A stretch of DNA of 64,000 bases from Paguma larvata (Eukaryota; Chordata; Mammalia; Carnivora; Viverridae). The DNA lies in assembly GCA_030068075.1 (NCBI GenBank), contig CM057841.1, forward strand, positions 7,449,565-7,513,564, read 5' to 3'. The notes beneath the pieces were generated by a model. The model did no database searches. It was not told the origin of the DNA and worked only from the letters and a program-made list of their open reading frames with translations. Of this stretch, positions 1-10,955 are shown piece by piece. Within the stretch, counting starts at the first letter, position 1. Every line of letters starts with the position of its first letter. A program made the translations under genes and the position numbers.

Positions 1-160
1 TAAAAGGTAGAGCATAAGGAATATAGTCAATGGTATTGTAATAGTGTTGTATGGTGACAGATGGGAGTTACACTTGTGGTGAGCATAGCATAATGTATAG
101 AGGTGTTGAATAGAACTAATGTAACGTTGTCAGCTATACTTCAATTTAAAAAAAAAAAAA
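1..160 (+). repeat. L1 3' end fragment with A tail
   Basis: The stretch reads like the 3' untranslated end of a mammalian L1 (gggagttacactt, gtggtgagcatagcataatg, then ctatacttcaattt) and finishes in an A run at about 149-160. It is cut by the left edge of the window. The family is recalled, not masked by a tool. Confidence 0.7.
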
Positions 161-1030
161 GGAAAAAATGAAAAGCCATGTAGGCAAGAGAGGGACTTGT
201 CAGATGCATGCTTTAGGGGAAAAAAAAAAGCCCTAGAGTCCTGCAAAGGGATAGACTTGAGAATGCTCCCAATTGAAGCCAGAGACCATGAAGTGGAGGG
301 TGTTGCAAAAGATTAAAGGGAAGTTATTGAAGAGTTGCCCAGGGCAGGAACAGTGTCATAGAGAGGAAGGTTGGTCTGGGAAGAGATTGTCCAGGCTCAG
401 GAGACGGACCTTGGAGACTGTACAGCTATGGGGAGTGAGAAAGAAGAATGGCTCTCAATGAATCCCACAATTTTTGAGTTCCTGTTATTATTGCTACATA
501 ATAAGCCACCCTAAAACATAGCAATGTCAATCATTTTATTATGCTCATGGATTACATGGAGTAGGAATTAGAACAAGGCACAGGAGGACATGCTTCTTTC
601 TGCCCCCAAAGACTTGAAAGTTTGAAAGTGACTTGAAGTTTGGAGACTGGAGTCATCTAGAGCTTCCTTCATCCACATGCCTGGTACTTGAATTGGAATG
701 ACCTGAATGCCAAGGACCTACACAAAGCCTTTCCAGCATGGTGCCCCAGGATAATCAGATTTCTTGCACGATGGCTGCCTTCCTCCAGAATGAGAGTCCC
801 AAGAGAAGCTTCTACTGGTTCTGGCCTAGCCTCAGAAGCCACATAGTGTCGTTTCTACAACATTCCACTTGTCAAAATAGTCCTGGTCCCACCCAGATTC
901 AAGAGGAGGAGGCACAGACCCTACCTCTCAGGGGGAGAAGTGTCAAAGAATTTTGTGGCTATTTTCTCTAAAATCACCACACCAGGGTAATTTGGTGGAT
1001 TTGGGGGCCATCGCTGATAGAATTCCATGA
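161..1030. other. Non-genic; possible old interspersed repeat at 490-960
   Basis: No coding pattern is visible. About 490-700 (gctacataataagccaccctaaaa) resembles a decayed copy of the common element that is clearer at 1034-1205 and 21475-21990. The short open frames here have no recognisable domain. Confidence 0.4.
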
Positions 1031-1033
1031 GGG

Positions 1034-1205
1034 GAATATTAGTTTCCTAGGGCTGCCTCAACAAAATACCACAGACTGGGCGGCTTAGACAACAGAAACA
1101 TATTTTCTCACAGTTCTGGAGGCTGTAAGTCCAGGTGTCAGCAGGACCATTTTTTTTCTGAGGGCTCTCTCTTTGCCTTGTACATGGATGTCTTCTCACT
1201 GTGTC
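1034..1205 (+). repeat. Interspersed repeat fragment, family not assigned
   Basis: Text such as tttcctagggctgcctcaac, aaaataccacagactgggcg and cacagttctggaggctg is a widespread mammalian repeat that I recognise but cannot place in a named family without a library search. A related copy lies in HAS1 intron 2. Confidence 0.5.
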
Positions 1206-1217
1206 TTCACATGATCT

Positions 1218-1508
1218 TCTGGGGTCCCCGGGTGATTCAGTTGGTTAAGTGTCTGACTCTTGATCTCAACTTAGGTTTGTTTTTTTTTAAGTTTTTTATT
1301 TATTTTGACACAGAGAGAGAGGCAGACAGACAGAGAGAGAGCTAGTGAGGGAGAAGTAGAGAAAGAAAGGGAGAGAGAGAGAATCTCAACCAGGCTCCAC
1401 GCTCAGCATGGAGCCAGATGCCGGGCTTGATCTCATGACCACAAGATCATGACCTGAGCCGAAATCAAGAGTCAGACACTGAACTGACTGAGCTACCCAG
1501 ACGCCCCT
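1218..1508. repeat. Two CanSINE pieces, head to head (+ then -)
   Basis: A + head fragment (1219-1275, gtgattcagttggttaagtg) runs into a - strand copy (about 1280-1508) that ends in ctacccagacgcccc. The + copy has lost its body, so the second element probably inserted into or replaced its tail. Confidence 0.75.
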
Positions 1509-1589
1509 GGTTTTTATAGTTTTTAATGACTGAAGAAAACCAAAAGGATAATAATCTGTGTTAAATGAAATGTTAAAAAATTCCATTTT

Positions 1590-1780
1590 CAGCATCCTTA
1601 AGTAAAGTTTCATTGGCACACAGCCGTGCTCACCATTTACATATTGCCGATGCGTATATTTGTGCTATAATGGCAGGGCTGCCTAGTTGTGATAGAGATG
1701 CTATGGCCTGCAAAACATGAGAGATTTGCTATTCTGGCCATTTACAGAAAATGTTGGCCAACCCCTGGGTTAGATGGCTT
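1590..1780 (+). repeat. Decayed hAT-type non-autonomous DNA transposon
   Basis: The segment beginning aagtttcattggcacacagc and ending aatgttggccaacccctggg matches my memory of a common mammalian hAT-group element that ends in a TTGCCGACCCCTG-like terminus. It carries no coding capacity. Confidence 0.5.
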
Positions 1781-2462
1781 GATCCACTGCAGAAGGAGTC
1801 AAGGATAAATTTGGGTTTCCAGCCCAGGCAATCTGGCTTCACCATCTCAGGCACTGCGATTTACTGAAAGACTTTGCTGTTCACAGAGGCCATTTCGGAC
1901 ATCAGCCACCACAGGGATCAGGGATTTTGCAACACAGGCAGGAATTTGCCCCACCAGGGTCAACCCCAAAATCATTTCCCCTCTGGCCTTACACACATTA
2001 GACAATGGGGACACTCAGGGATCAGAGTCCACTTGGGACCTGCTCTCTTTTTCACCGTAGTCACTTTGCCTCTGTCAGTTCTGCAAATCCCGGTGTGTCA
2101 ATCATGGGCCATTTGGTAGCAAAGAATAAAAACGTGCATATGCTTCAGGGCTTATGGGGAAGAAGCAGGGGCATCCAAGAAGTCTGCTTTGGGAAGCCAG
2201 ACTCCCAAAGACCTGGAGATTTGTCTGGGAGTTACTCTCTGTGGGCTCCTGTGTCTCTTGTTTTCTCTTGGCACCTGAGCACTTCTCCTCTATGAATAGT
2301 AGTGCCCTCTGCCGTCCTCTTCACTTTAATTCCCACCAAGACTATCATTTCCTTTTGACTCTTGGTCACATCCACACTTGTTACCCTTCCTCCCTTGGGA
2401 ACATTCTAAACTGTGTCTTCTATGTATGCCTTCAAAACACAAATCTGAACATACCCTACTTC
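1781..2462. other. Non-genic unique sequence
   Basis: Open frames up to about 130 residues occur here, but they run into the flanking SINE and show no domain or splice pattern. No gene or RNA is recognised. Confidence 0.5.
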
Positions 2463-2675
2463 TTTAAAAATTTTTTAACATTTTTATTCATTTTTGAGAG
2501 AGAGAGCATGCGAGCAGGGGAGGGGCAAGAGGGAGGGAGACACAGAATCTGAAGCAGGCTCCAGGCTCTGAGCTGTCAGCACAGAACCCAACACAGGGCT
2601 TGAACCCACAAACCAGGAGATCATGACCTGAGCCGAAGTCAGACGCTCAACCGACTGAACCACCCAGGTGCCCCT
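2463..2675 (-). repeat. CanSINE, full length
   Basis: The - strand copy starts with ttttattcatttttgagaga and ends ccacccaggtgcccc. The flanks repeat gaacataccctacttct / gaacatatcctacttct, a target-site duplication with one change. Confidence 0.85.
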
Positions 2676-2859
2676 GAACATATCCTACTTCTGATTAAAA
2701 ATCTTCAGTGATTCCCATTTCATCCTCATCCTCCTGACTTGAGATGCTCTGAAGTTAGGAGCTGTGACAGCTATCTTGCAGCCATTAGGTGGCAGTCTCC
2801 AGGAAGAAAGCCACCAAATTGGGGATGATAAAGTGGAAGGATTAAAATAAATGTCGTTC

Positions 2860-3740
2860 TTTGAATAGACAAAGAAGATGTCCAGATGGTGAACAGACAC
2901 ATGAAAAAATGATCAACATCACTCACCATCAGGGAAATACAAATTAAAACCACAATGAGATACCACCTCACACCAGTCAGAATGGCTAAAATTAACAACT
3001 CAGGCAACAACCGATGTTGGCGAGGATGCAGAGAAAGAGGACCTCTTTTGCACTGCTGGTGGGAATGCAAACTGGTGCAGTCACTCTGGAAAACAGTATG
3101 GAGGTTCCTCAAAAAATTAAATATAGAACTTCCGTACGACCCAGCAATTGCACTACTAGGTATTTATCCAAGGGATACAGGTGTGCTGTTTTGAAGGGGC
3201 ACATGCACCCCAATGTTTATAGCAGCACTATCAACAATAGCCAAAGTATGGAAAGAGCCCAAATGTCCATCGACAGATGAATGGATAAAGAAGATGTGGT
3301 ATATATATGCAATGGAGTATTACTTGGCAATCAAAAAGAATGAAATCTTGCCATTTGCAACAATATGGATGGAACTAGAGGGTATTATGCTAAGCAAAAT
3401 TAGTCAGAGAAAGACAATTATATGACTTCACTCATATGAAGAATTTAAGCTACAAAACAGATGAATGTAAGGGAAGGGAAGCAAAAAATAATATAAAAAT
3501 AAGGAGGGGGACAAAACATAAGAGACTCTTAAATATAAAGAACAGAGGGTTGCTGGAGGGATTGTGGGAGGGGGATGGGCTAAATGGTAAGGGGCATTAA
3601 GGAAGACATTTGTTGGGATGAGCACTGGGTGTTATACATAGGGGATGAATCACTGGAACCTACTCCTCAAATCATTGTTGCACTATATGCTAATTTGAAT
3701 GTACATTAAATAATTTTAATTAATTAAAAAATATGTGGCA
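2860..3740 (+). repeat. L1 3' portion (end of ORF2 and 3' UTR)
   Basis: Broken frames encode the end of L1 ORF2: a region corresponding to [19 protein letters not shown], then [16 protein letters not shown] sequence, and further on an EYYLAIKKNEI-type segment. An A/T-rich 3' UTR follows. The element is 5'-truncated and the frame shifts repeatedly, so it is dead. Two similar copies occur in the window, a + copy near 56.8-57.4 kb and a - copy at 63.1-64 kb. Confidence 0.85.
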
Positions 3741-3835
3741 TCCAAGAAAATAATAATTAGTTAAAATAAAATAAATGTTGTTCTTGATAATATTACTGAA
3801 ACAGAACCTAACCTAGTAGTATCCATTTCCAAAAT

Positions 3836-4033
3836 TCTTTTTTTTAAATGTTTATCTTTGAGAGAGACTGTGAGTGGTGGAGGGGCAGAAAAAGAGGGAG
3901 ACAGAGGATCTGAAGGGGGCTCTGCGCTGACAACAGAGAGCCCCATCAGGGGCTCAAACTCCCAAACCTGAGCTGAAGTCAGACGTTTAACTGAAGTCGG
4001 ATGCTTACCCAAGACTGAGCCATCAGGGCACAC
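3836..4033 (-). repeat. CanSINE with 14-bp target-site duplication
   Basis: A - strand copy, somewhat rearranged near its head (cagacg appears twice). ccatttccaaaatt flanks both sides exactly, marking a target-primed insertion. Confidence 0.85.
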
Positions 4034-4069
4034 TTCCATTTCCAAAATTTTTGTAGGAGCACTGTTCAG

Positions 4070-4165
4070 TCCATAGGGCATGTGATTCTTGATCTTAGGG
4101 TTGTAAGTTTGAGCCCCACATTGGATGTAGAGATTACTTAAAAATAAAATCTTAAAAAAAATTCT
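4070..4165 (+). repeat. Short CanSINE subtype
   Basis: Head-truncated copy of the short type: gattcttgatcttagggttg, then gagccccacattggatgtag and a tail ttaaaaataaaatctt. It lacks the CT-rich middle of the longer subtype. Confidence 0.7.
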
Positions 4166-4582
4166 TGTAAAGAGTAAATGTCTTGGTTTAAGACATTGTT
4201 AGGTGTAATTGTAAATTGTAAATGACTTATAATTGAAACGACTCTAATTGATTCAGGGCCTTGGGAATAATGATTTTAGGAGGACTGTCTTTACTCTTCT
4301 CAGGAGACCAGAACTTAGAACAATCTGGAACAAGAACAGGAAAAGACCAGGTGTGAAATGTATCCTTAGAGGCTGTGGAGCTTGACAAGGGCACACTCAG
4401 AATGGTGGGGATGAGAGACTCTTTAGAGTGAGTTATAGAAAAATGCATGGTGAAGAAATGAATATACTGAACATACCTATTCCTTCAGGATGTTTTGCTG
4501 TGAAAGAGAGTCAAGAAATTTGTTGGAAGCTAAAGAAGGATGTGGAGTCAGAGAATTAATTTCTTAAAAGATAAGAGTTCCT
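4166..4582. other. Non-genic unique sequence
   Basis: No repeat, RNA or exon pattern is recognised. A 73-codon open frame on - has no domain. Confidence 0.4.
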
Positions 4583-5242
4583 AGGGGCACCTGGGTGGTT
4601 CAGTGGGTTAAGCATCCAACTCTTGATTTTGGCTCAGGTCATGAGCTCATGGTTTGTGGGATTGAGCCCCTCATTGGGTTCTGTGCTGACAGCGCAGAGC
4701 CTGCTTCCAATCCTCTGTCTCCCTCTCTCTCTGCCCCTCCCTGACTTGCACACATGCTGTCTCTATCTCTCAAAAATAAATAAATAAGTAACGCTCAGTC
4801 GGTTGAGCGTCTGACTTCGGCTCAGGTCATGATCTCACGGTCTGTGAGTTCAAGCCCCGCATCAGGCTCTGTGTTGACAGCTGAGCCTGGAGCCTGCTTC
4901 CGATTCTGTGTCTCCCTCTCTCTCTCTGACCCTCCCCCACTCATGCTTTGTCTCTCCTGCTCTCAAAAATAAATAAAAAAAAAAAACATAAAAATAAATA
5001 AATAAATAAATGTTTAAAATAAATCGTAATAATTTTTTTTAATATGTATTTATTTTTGAGACAGAGAGAGAGAGACAGAGCATGAGTGGGGGAGGGGAGA
5101 GAGGGAGACACAGAATGTGAAGCAGGCTCAAGGCTCTGAGCTGTCAGCACAGAGCCCGATGTGGGGCTCGAACTCACAGACCGCGAGATCATGACCTGAG
5201 CCGAAGTCCGCCGCTTAACCAACTGAGTCACCCAGGCGCCCC
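4583..5242. repeat. Cluster of three CanSINEs (+, +, -)
   Basis: Copies at about 4583-4788 (+), 4790-5013 (+) and 5033-5242 (-). The second abuts the first tail and lacks the usual first bases of its head, so it probably landed in the A-rich tail. The third faces the second tail to tail. Such pairs could form long inverted repeats in RNA. Confidence 0.85.
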
Positions 5243-5596
5243 TAAAATAAATCATAATAAAAAAATAAAAGATAAAAAGTTCAAGACCATATCAGGGTGC
5301 TGATGGGAATGATGGAGTAGAGACAAAATACTGTTGCTACAGGAGAAAGAGGGGAAAACCAAAGGAGGGAAGTTGTGGAGAACGTGGGTGGGAGCGGGTT
5401 TCAGAAGAGAAGTAAAAGGCTAGGTCTTGGGCAGGGGTACTTGCTTTCTGGTCATGGGGGTAAAAGCAGAGAATGTCGCAGACAGGAGGGTAGATATGGT
5501 GGAGTATAAAGCAAGCACATCAGCTGTGAGCGGGCATGATAGAGGAGGTTCGGAGCTTTACGGAGAAAGCAGAAGGGCCAAAATAATTATTATTAT
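5243..5596. other. Non-genic unique sequence
   Basis: No feature recognised. The right part (aataattattattatag, 5581-5597) is the target site of the next SINE pair. Confidence 0.4.
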
Positions 5597-6012
5597 AGGG
5601 GTGCCTGGGTGACTCAGTCGGTTAAGCGACTGACTCTTGATTTCAGCTCAGGTCATGATCTCATGTCATGGTTCATGGATTTGAGCCCTGCATCAGGCTC
5701 TGCACTGACAGCGCGGAGCCTCCTGGGATTTCTCTCTCCTCTCTCTGCCCTTCCCTCTCTCCCTCTCTTTCAAATAAATAAACAAACTTTAGAAAAATAA
5801 TAGGGGCGCCTGGGTGGCTCAATTGATTCAGTGTCTGACTACGGCTCAGGTCATGATCTCACTGTTTGTGAGTTTGAGCCCCGCATCGAGCTCTGTGCTG
5901 ACAGTTCAGAGCCTGGAGCCTGCTTCGGATTCTGTGTCTCCCTCTCTCTCTGCCCCTCTCCTGCTCAAGCTCTGTCTCTCTCTTTCTCAAAAATAAATAA
6001 ACATTAAAAAAT
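5597..6012 (+). repeat. Two tandem CanSINEs at one target site
   Basis: Copies at about 5598-5790 and 5802-6010, both +. The flanking aataattattattatag (left) and aataataattattatag (right) look like one duplication bracketing both, which suggests that the second inserted into the tail of the first. Confidence 0.85.
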
Positions 6013-6167
6013 AATAATTATTATAGAAGTTCGAGAAATGAAGGTAATAGGGAAGCAGTAGCCTTCCAGAGCAGTGATGCATGCGTCCCCATGTGAAGAG
6101 GCTGGTCCTGGATGTTTCATAGGACCCATCAACAGGACTCAGCTCTGCCTCCTCGAAACTGTGATCT

Positions 6168-6284
6168 TTGGGGCACCTGCATGGCTCAGTTAAGCATCTG
6201 ACTTCGGCTCAGGTTATGATCTCATGACTCATGAGTTCAAGCCCTGCATTGGGGTATGTGCTGACAGTGTGGAGCCTGCTTGGG

Positions 6285-6318
<34 letters not shown>

Positions 6319-6365
6319 CCAGCCCCCTCCACCTCAAAATAAATAAATAAACTTAAAAAAAAAAA
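6168..6365 (+). repeat. CanSINE with long CT run
   Basis: A + copy with head ggggcacctgcatggctcag and an expanded (CT)n inside (about 6288-6316). Confidence 0.85.
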
Positions 6366-6828
6366 GAATGAAATTGCTGCCTTAAACTTTAAGACAGCCA
6401 TTTCTCCTCTCAAAGCCAGAGTTACTTCTGTCATTTGATGATGATGGTTAGCCAGTTCAGAGCTTGTTGAGCTCAGAGGCAGGAAAAGTGGGGATACAGT
6501 ACAGTGATGGCCCCAATAGAAGGGGCTCAATGAGTGCAGCCACCATGATTTCTACTTGTTGCAGATAACAGGTTTCCTCCCCACCCTCGAGCCTGATGGA
6601 GTAACAATTACACAGCCTTTCCCTGTGGTGTGTCCCTTCCTGCCATTGCAGAATCTTCCCTATGCATTGCTTTTCCAATGATTGCCTTAAAGATTCTTGA
6701 GGACAGAGTCCTCAGGGTGTCTTTGTGGTTGGTTGGGGGTGGGAAAACATCTACAGGCTATTTCTCAGACTCTAGAGCATTGAATTCCATCACAAGGTGA
6801 GCCATGTCTGTGACATGGGGCATCTTGG
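6366..6828. other. Non-genic unique sequence
   Basis: No coding or RNA feature recognised. A 73-codon open frame on - across 6457-6678 has no domain. Confidence 0.4.
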
Positions 6829-7103
6829 GGCACCTGGCTGGCTCAGTCGGTAGAGCATGTGACTTTTGATCTCAGGGTCATGAGTTCAATCCCTGAGTTG
6901 GGTATAGGGATTACTTTGAAATAAAATCTTTAAAAATTGGGCAGCTTCGTTGGCTTGAGCATCCAACTCTTGATTTTGGCACAGGTCATGATCTCACAGT
7001 TCATGAGATTGAGCCCCGCATCAGGCTCTGCAATGACAGCATGGAGCCTGCTTGGGATTCTCTCTCTCCCACTCTCTCTGCCCCTCCTTTGCTTGTGCTC
7101 TTG

Positions 7104-7144
<41 letters not shown>

Positions 7145-7165
7145 TAAATAAACTATAAAAAAAGA
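6829..7165 (+). repeat. Two CanSINEs: short subtype then long subtype
   Basis: The short copy 6829-6935 (ggggcacctggctggctcag, tail aaataaaatctttaaaaa) is followed directly by the long copy 6937-7158 with a (CT)n run at about 7107-7140. Confidence 0.85.
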
Positions 7166-7431
7166 AAAGAAAACCAACCAAATTTTGTGCCTGACCTTTC
7201 ACAATGGTGGAGGAAATGGGGGCTTTCATGCTTCTTAAGAGAGAAGGGGACAGAATCTGAGACAGAGAAGTTGCATATCTTATAGCTCTCAAGCAGAGAC
7301 TCACGGCGGGAAGAAAGTCTTAGCTCATGTCTGTCGTCTGTGAGTCACTGGACTCATCATCAATCTCATCAATCAATCATCAACCAGATGTCCACACACT
7401 TTTTTTTCTTTGCTTTTTAAAAATGGTGGTA

Positions 7432-7980
7432 TGGGCGCCTGGGTGGCTCAGTCGGTTAAGTCTCTGACTCTTGATCTCAGCTCAGGTCTTGATTTCAAGG
7501 TCGTGAGTACAAGCCCGGCACTGGGCTTCATGCTGAGTGTGAAGCCTACTTTTAAAAAAATTGTGGGGATGCCCGGGTGGCTCATTTGGTTAAGCATCTG
7601 ACTCTTGATTTTGGCTCAGGTCATGATCTGTGGCTTGTAGGATTGAGCCCCATGCTGGGCTCTATGCTGAGAGCAAGGAACCTATTTGGGATTCTCCACC
7701 CCCCTTGCCCCTCCCTCTCTTGTGCACACACTCTCTCTCTCTCAAATAAATTTTTTTTAAGTTTTTTTTTAAGTTTATTTATTTTTGAGACAGAGAGAGA
7801 GAGAGAGAGCACAAGAAGGGGAGGGGCAGAGAGAGAGAGAGACACACAGAATCCAAAGCAGGCTCTGGGCTCTGAGCCATCAGCACAGAGCCCAACGTGG
7901 GGTTCGAACTCATGAACTATGAGATCATAACCTGAGTTGAAATTGGACGCTTAACCGACTGAGTCACTCAGGCACCCTCC
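7432..7980. repeat. Three CanSINEs (+ short, + long, - long)
   Basis: Copies at about 7432-7560 (+), 7565-7750 (+) and 7755-7978 (-). The second and third are joined tail to tail through an A/T tract, giving a hairpin-capable inverted repeat. Confidence 0.8.
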
Positions 7981-8034
7981 CCTCTCAAAAATAAATAAAA
8001 TTTTAAAAAATTAAGAAAATAAAAATAAAAAAAT

Positions 8035-8520
8035 AATTCAAAAACTGTGGTAAAATACACATAATATTTACCATTTTAAATACATAAACTTAGTGGCATT
8101 AAGCACATTTGCGTTGTTGCACAGCCATCACCACTACCTAGTTCCAGAACTTTCTTATCACCCCACACAGAAACTCTGTAGCCAGCCAACAGTAACTCCC
8201 CATTCCCCAGCCCATGGCAACCCGAATCTGCTTTCTGACTCTGAATTTGCCTGTTCTGGACACTTCATCTATGTGGAATCATTCGATATGTGACCTTTTA
8301 TGTATGGCTTCTTTCTCTTTGCGAGGCTCATCCACGTTGTAGCCAGTATCAGGCCTTTATTCCTTTTTTATGGCTGAATAATATTCCACTGTATGGATGG
8401 ACCACACTTTTGTCTCTCCATCCATCTGCTGATGGACATTTGGGATGCTCCCACCTTCTGGCCACTGTGGCGAGTGCTACCGTGACCCTCTGTGCACGTT
8501 TTTCTCAGAGTCCTGTTTTC
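8035..8520 (-). repeat. Old L1 (L1M-type) fragment
   Basis: Contains the hallmark - strand L1 text ggctgaataatattccactg, then catctgctgatggacatttg. It is highly decayed. A similar fragment lies at 28.03-28.59 kb. Confidence 0.7.
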
Positions 8521-8574
8521 TATATATACCTTTTACCCAGTCTTTTCTCTTGGAGGGCAAGAACTTTATCTTCT

Positions 8575-8768
8575 TTTTTTTACTATTGATTTATTTATTG
8601 AGAGAGAGAGTGGGGGAGGGGCAGAGAGAGAGGGAGAGAGAGAATCCCAAGCAGCTCCACTCTGTCAGCACAGAGCCGGCTTAGGGCTCGACCCCACCAA
8701 TCAGGAGATCATGACCTGAGTGGAAATCAAGAGTCGGACGCTTAACCGTCTGAGCCCTCTAGGTGCCC
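8575..8768 (-). repeat. CanSINE
   Basis: A - copy from tttattgagagagagagtg to ctctaggtgccc, flanked by accttatcttctttag-like text on both sides (duplication about cttatcttctt). Confidence 0.8.
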
Positions 8769-10107
8769 GTGGACCTTATCTTCTTTAGCTAAGGGGTCTC
8801 CCTGCTAGGTGGCCTGCATGTTAGCATCTGTGATAGTGTGATATATGATAAGAAATACCTGTTTGATCTTCATCCCTGTTTGTGGCACAAAGCTTCCAAA
8901 TCTCTTGGAATTTCCTGCATCGGGAGTGATGAAGGTGTCTTTTGTTATGTTAATAAGGTAACTTTTGGAAAGCACAGCAGGCCCATAGACCCTCGGTGGA
9001 GCCAGTTTCTGGTCGCGTGCTCTTGGGCACTTTCCTTCGTCATCTCTCTGAGTCCCAGTTTTGGCATTGGGAAGGGGAATGGAGTGCGGGAATCAGAGGC
9101 TCCACGGCGAGGATGAGAGCTGGGTTGGAAACCCGCAGCCCAGGTGTTGGCGACAGACGGGAAAAACGGAATCTGCACTGTTCCCTTTCCTTGTCTCCCC
9201 GCTTTGTGACTGGAGCCCCCGGAGGGTGGGTGCCTCACCACCGACCACAGACAGGGGCTCCAGGCACCTGCTCCTCTGACTTCCTCCATCTAGAGCCCAC
9301 AGGGGCACCCCTCCATGACACACCATCTCCGCTGCACACTGTCCGCTCCCCAAACTTGTCCGAGCTCCTCAAAACAGTCCGGAGTAGGCAGGAGTTTCGC
9401 TCTCCTCCGGAGATGAGGAAGCGGGGGCTCAGAGATTTGCTCTAAGGCCCATCCACGCACATCAGTGTGGACACTGGGTCAGGGCAGGACATGGCTTGCC
9501 TACGGCCGCCAGCCTGGGAAGCCTGGAGCAGCTGACTGCAGACCATGGGCCCCTGTGGGCCCCGACTGGGCTGACTCCTCAGACCACAAGTGAGGTGGTC
9601 AGGACAGGTGAAGGGTCCCCCTGTTGCCGCCTGAATCATTCATGGAGACCCTCCGTGCAGCTGGCTCAGAAACAGCTAACACATATCTCATGTGGCAGTG
9701 TGCCAGGCGGAAGCTCGCTCTCTCTTAATCTGAGGGGTCGCCCTGTGAGGGACAACTTGAGATATTCCCATTTCACAGGTGAGGAAAGAGAGGCTCAGGG
9801 GAATGAAATGGCTCCTTGCCAAGAGCACACAAGTAACCGGCTCCTCCTTGGGGCTCCAGACTGTCCCTCCGACTCCACATCCTCGCATCTGTCTTCTGAC
9901 TCAGATGGTTGTGTTCCTTCTGTGGAAGCTCATCAGGCCCTGGCCTGTGCTGGAAGTGGGCTTGGGATTCACAGTGGACCGCTTCCGGAAGGGAGTGGCG
10001 GAGGCACGCGGCCAAAGCCCTGTGTGTAAGAGTAACCTGGTCTCACAAAATTTCCTGTCGGTGCTCAGAAGAGAGTCCGGGCCAGGCCTCTTCCGCAGTA
10101 CCCAGGA
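8769..10107. other. Non-genic; MIR fragment near 9735-9845
   Basis: GC-richer unique DNA. About 9755-9835 (cccatttcacaggtgaggaa, then gctccttgccaagagcacac) is a MIR on -. Several overlapping open frames occur only because the region is GC-rich. None carries a domain or plausible splice sites. Confidence 0.5.
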
Positions 10108-10114
10108 GTGCAGA

Positions 10115-10955
10115 TCCCTCCCTCCGACCCAGGGGTGCTGCCCCCAGCCCCTCCTCCCTCAGACCCAGGGGTGCTGCCCCCAGCCCCTCCTCCCTCAGAC
10201 CCAGGGGTGCTGCCCCCAGCCCCTCCTCCCTCAGACCCAGGGGTGCTGCCCCCAGCCCCTCCTCCCTCAGACCCAGGGGTGCTGCCCCCAGCCCCTCCTC
10301 CCTCAGACCCAGGGGTGCTGCCCCCAGCCCCTCCTCCCTCAGACCCAGGGGTCCAGGCCCCCAGCCTCCTCCTCCCTCAGACCCAGGGGTGCTGCCCCCA
10401 GCCCCCTCCTCCCTCAGACCCAGGGGTGCTGCCCCCAGCCCCTCCTCCCTCAGACCCAGGGGTGCTGCCCCCAGCCCCCTCCTCCCTCAGACCCAGGGGT
10501 GCTGCCCCCAGCCCCCTCCTCCCTCAGACTCTGGAGTCCAGGCCCCCAGCCCCCTCCTCCCTCAGACCCAGGGGTGCTGCCCCCAGCCCCCTCCTCCCTC
10601 AGACCCAGGAGTCCTGGCTCCCAGCCCCTCCTCCCTCAGACTCAGAAGTCCAGGCCTCCAGCCCCTCCTCCCTCAGACCCAGGGGTGCTGCCCCCAGCCC
10701 CCTCCTCCCTCAGACCCAGAAGTCCTGGCTCCCAGCCCCTCCTCCCTCAGACCCAGGGGTCCAGACTCCAAGCCCCTCCTCCCTCAGACCCAGGAGTCCA
10801 GGCTCCAAGCCCCTCCTCCCTCAGACCCAAGATTCCTAGCCCCTTTTCCCTCAGACTCTGGACTCAGGTCCCCAACCACTGCTCCCTCAGACCCAGGAGT
10901 CTGCACCCCCAGCTGCCTCCTCCCTCAGCCCCTGGAGTCCAGGCCCGCAGCCCTC
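10115..10955. repeat. 36-bp C-rich minisatellite, about 23 units
   Basis: The unit on + is close to CCTCCCTCAGACCCAGGGGT plus GCTGCCCCCAGCCCCT, with period 36 measured between successive gtgctgcc words (10171, 10207). The left half is nearly perfect. The right half has variants gtccaggc, gtcctggc and 37-bp units. Because 36 is a multiple of three and the unit has no stop codon, three long open frames run through it; they are not genes. The same motif recurs at 13.24, 31.79, 41.86, 43.7 and 44.25 kb. Confidence 0.9.

Noticed and set aside
2955..3425. Short frames resembling part of a reverse transcriptase
   Set aside because: They are the broken ORF2 end of an L1 copy and are recorded as a repeat.
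5609..5996. tRNA-like heads with A and B box resemblance
   Set aside because: These belong to tRNA-Lys-derived CanSINEs with CT-rich bodies and A tails; no free-standing tRNA gene fold was found in the window.
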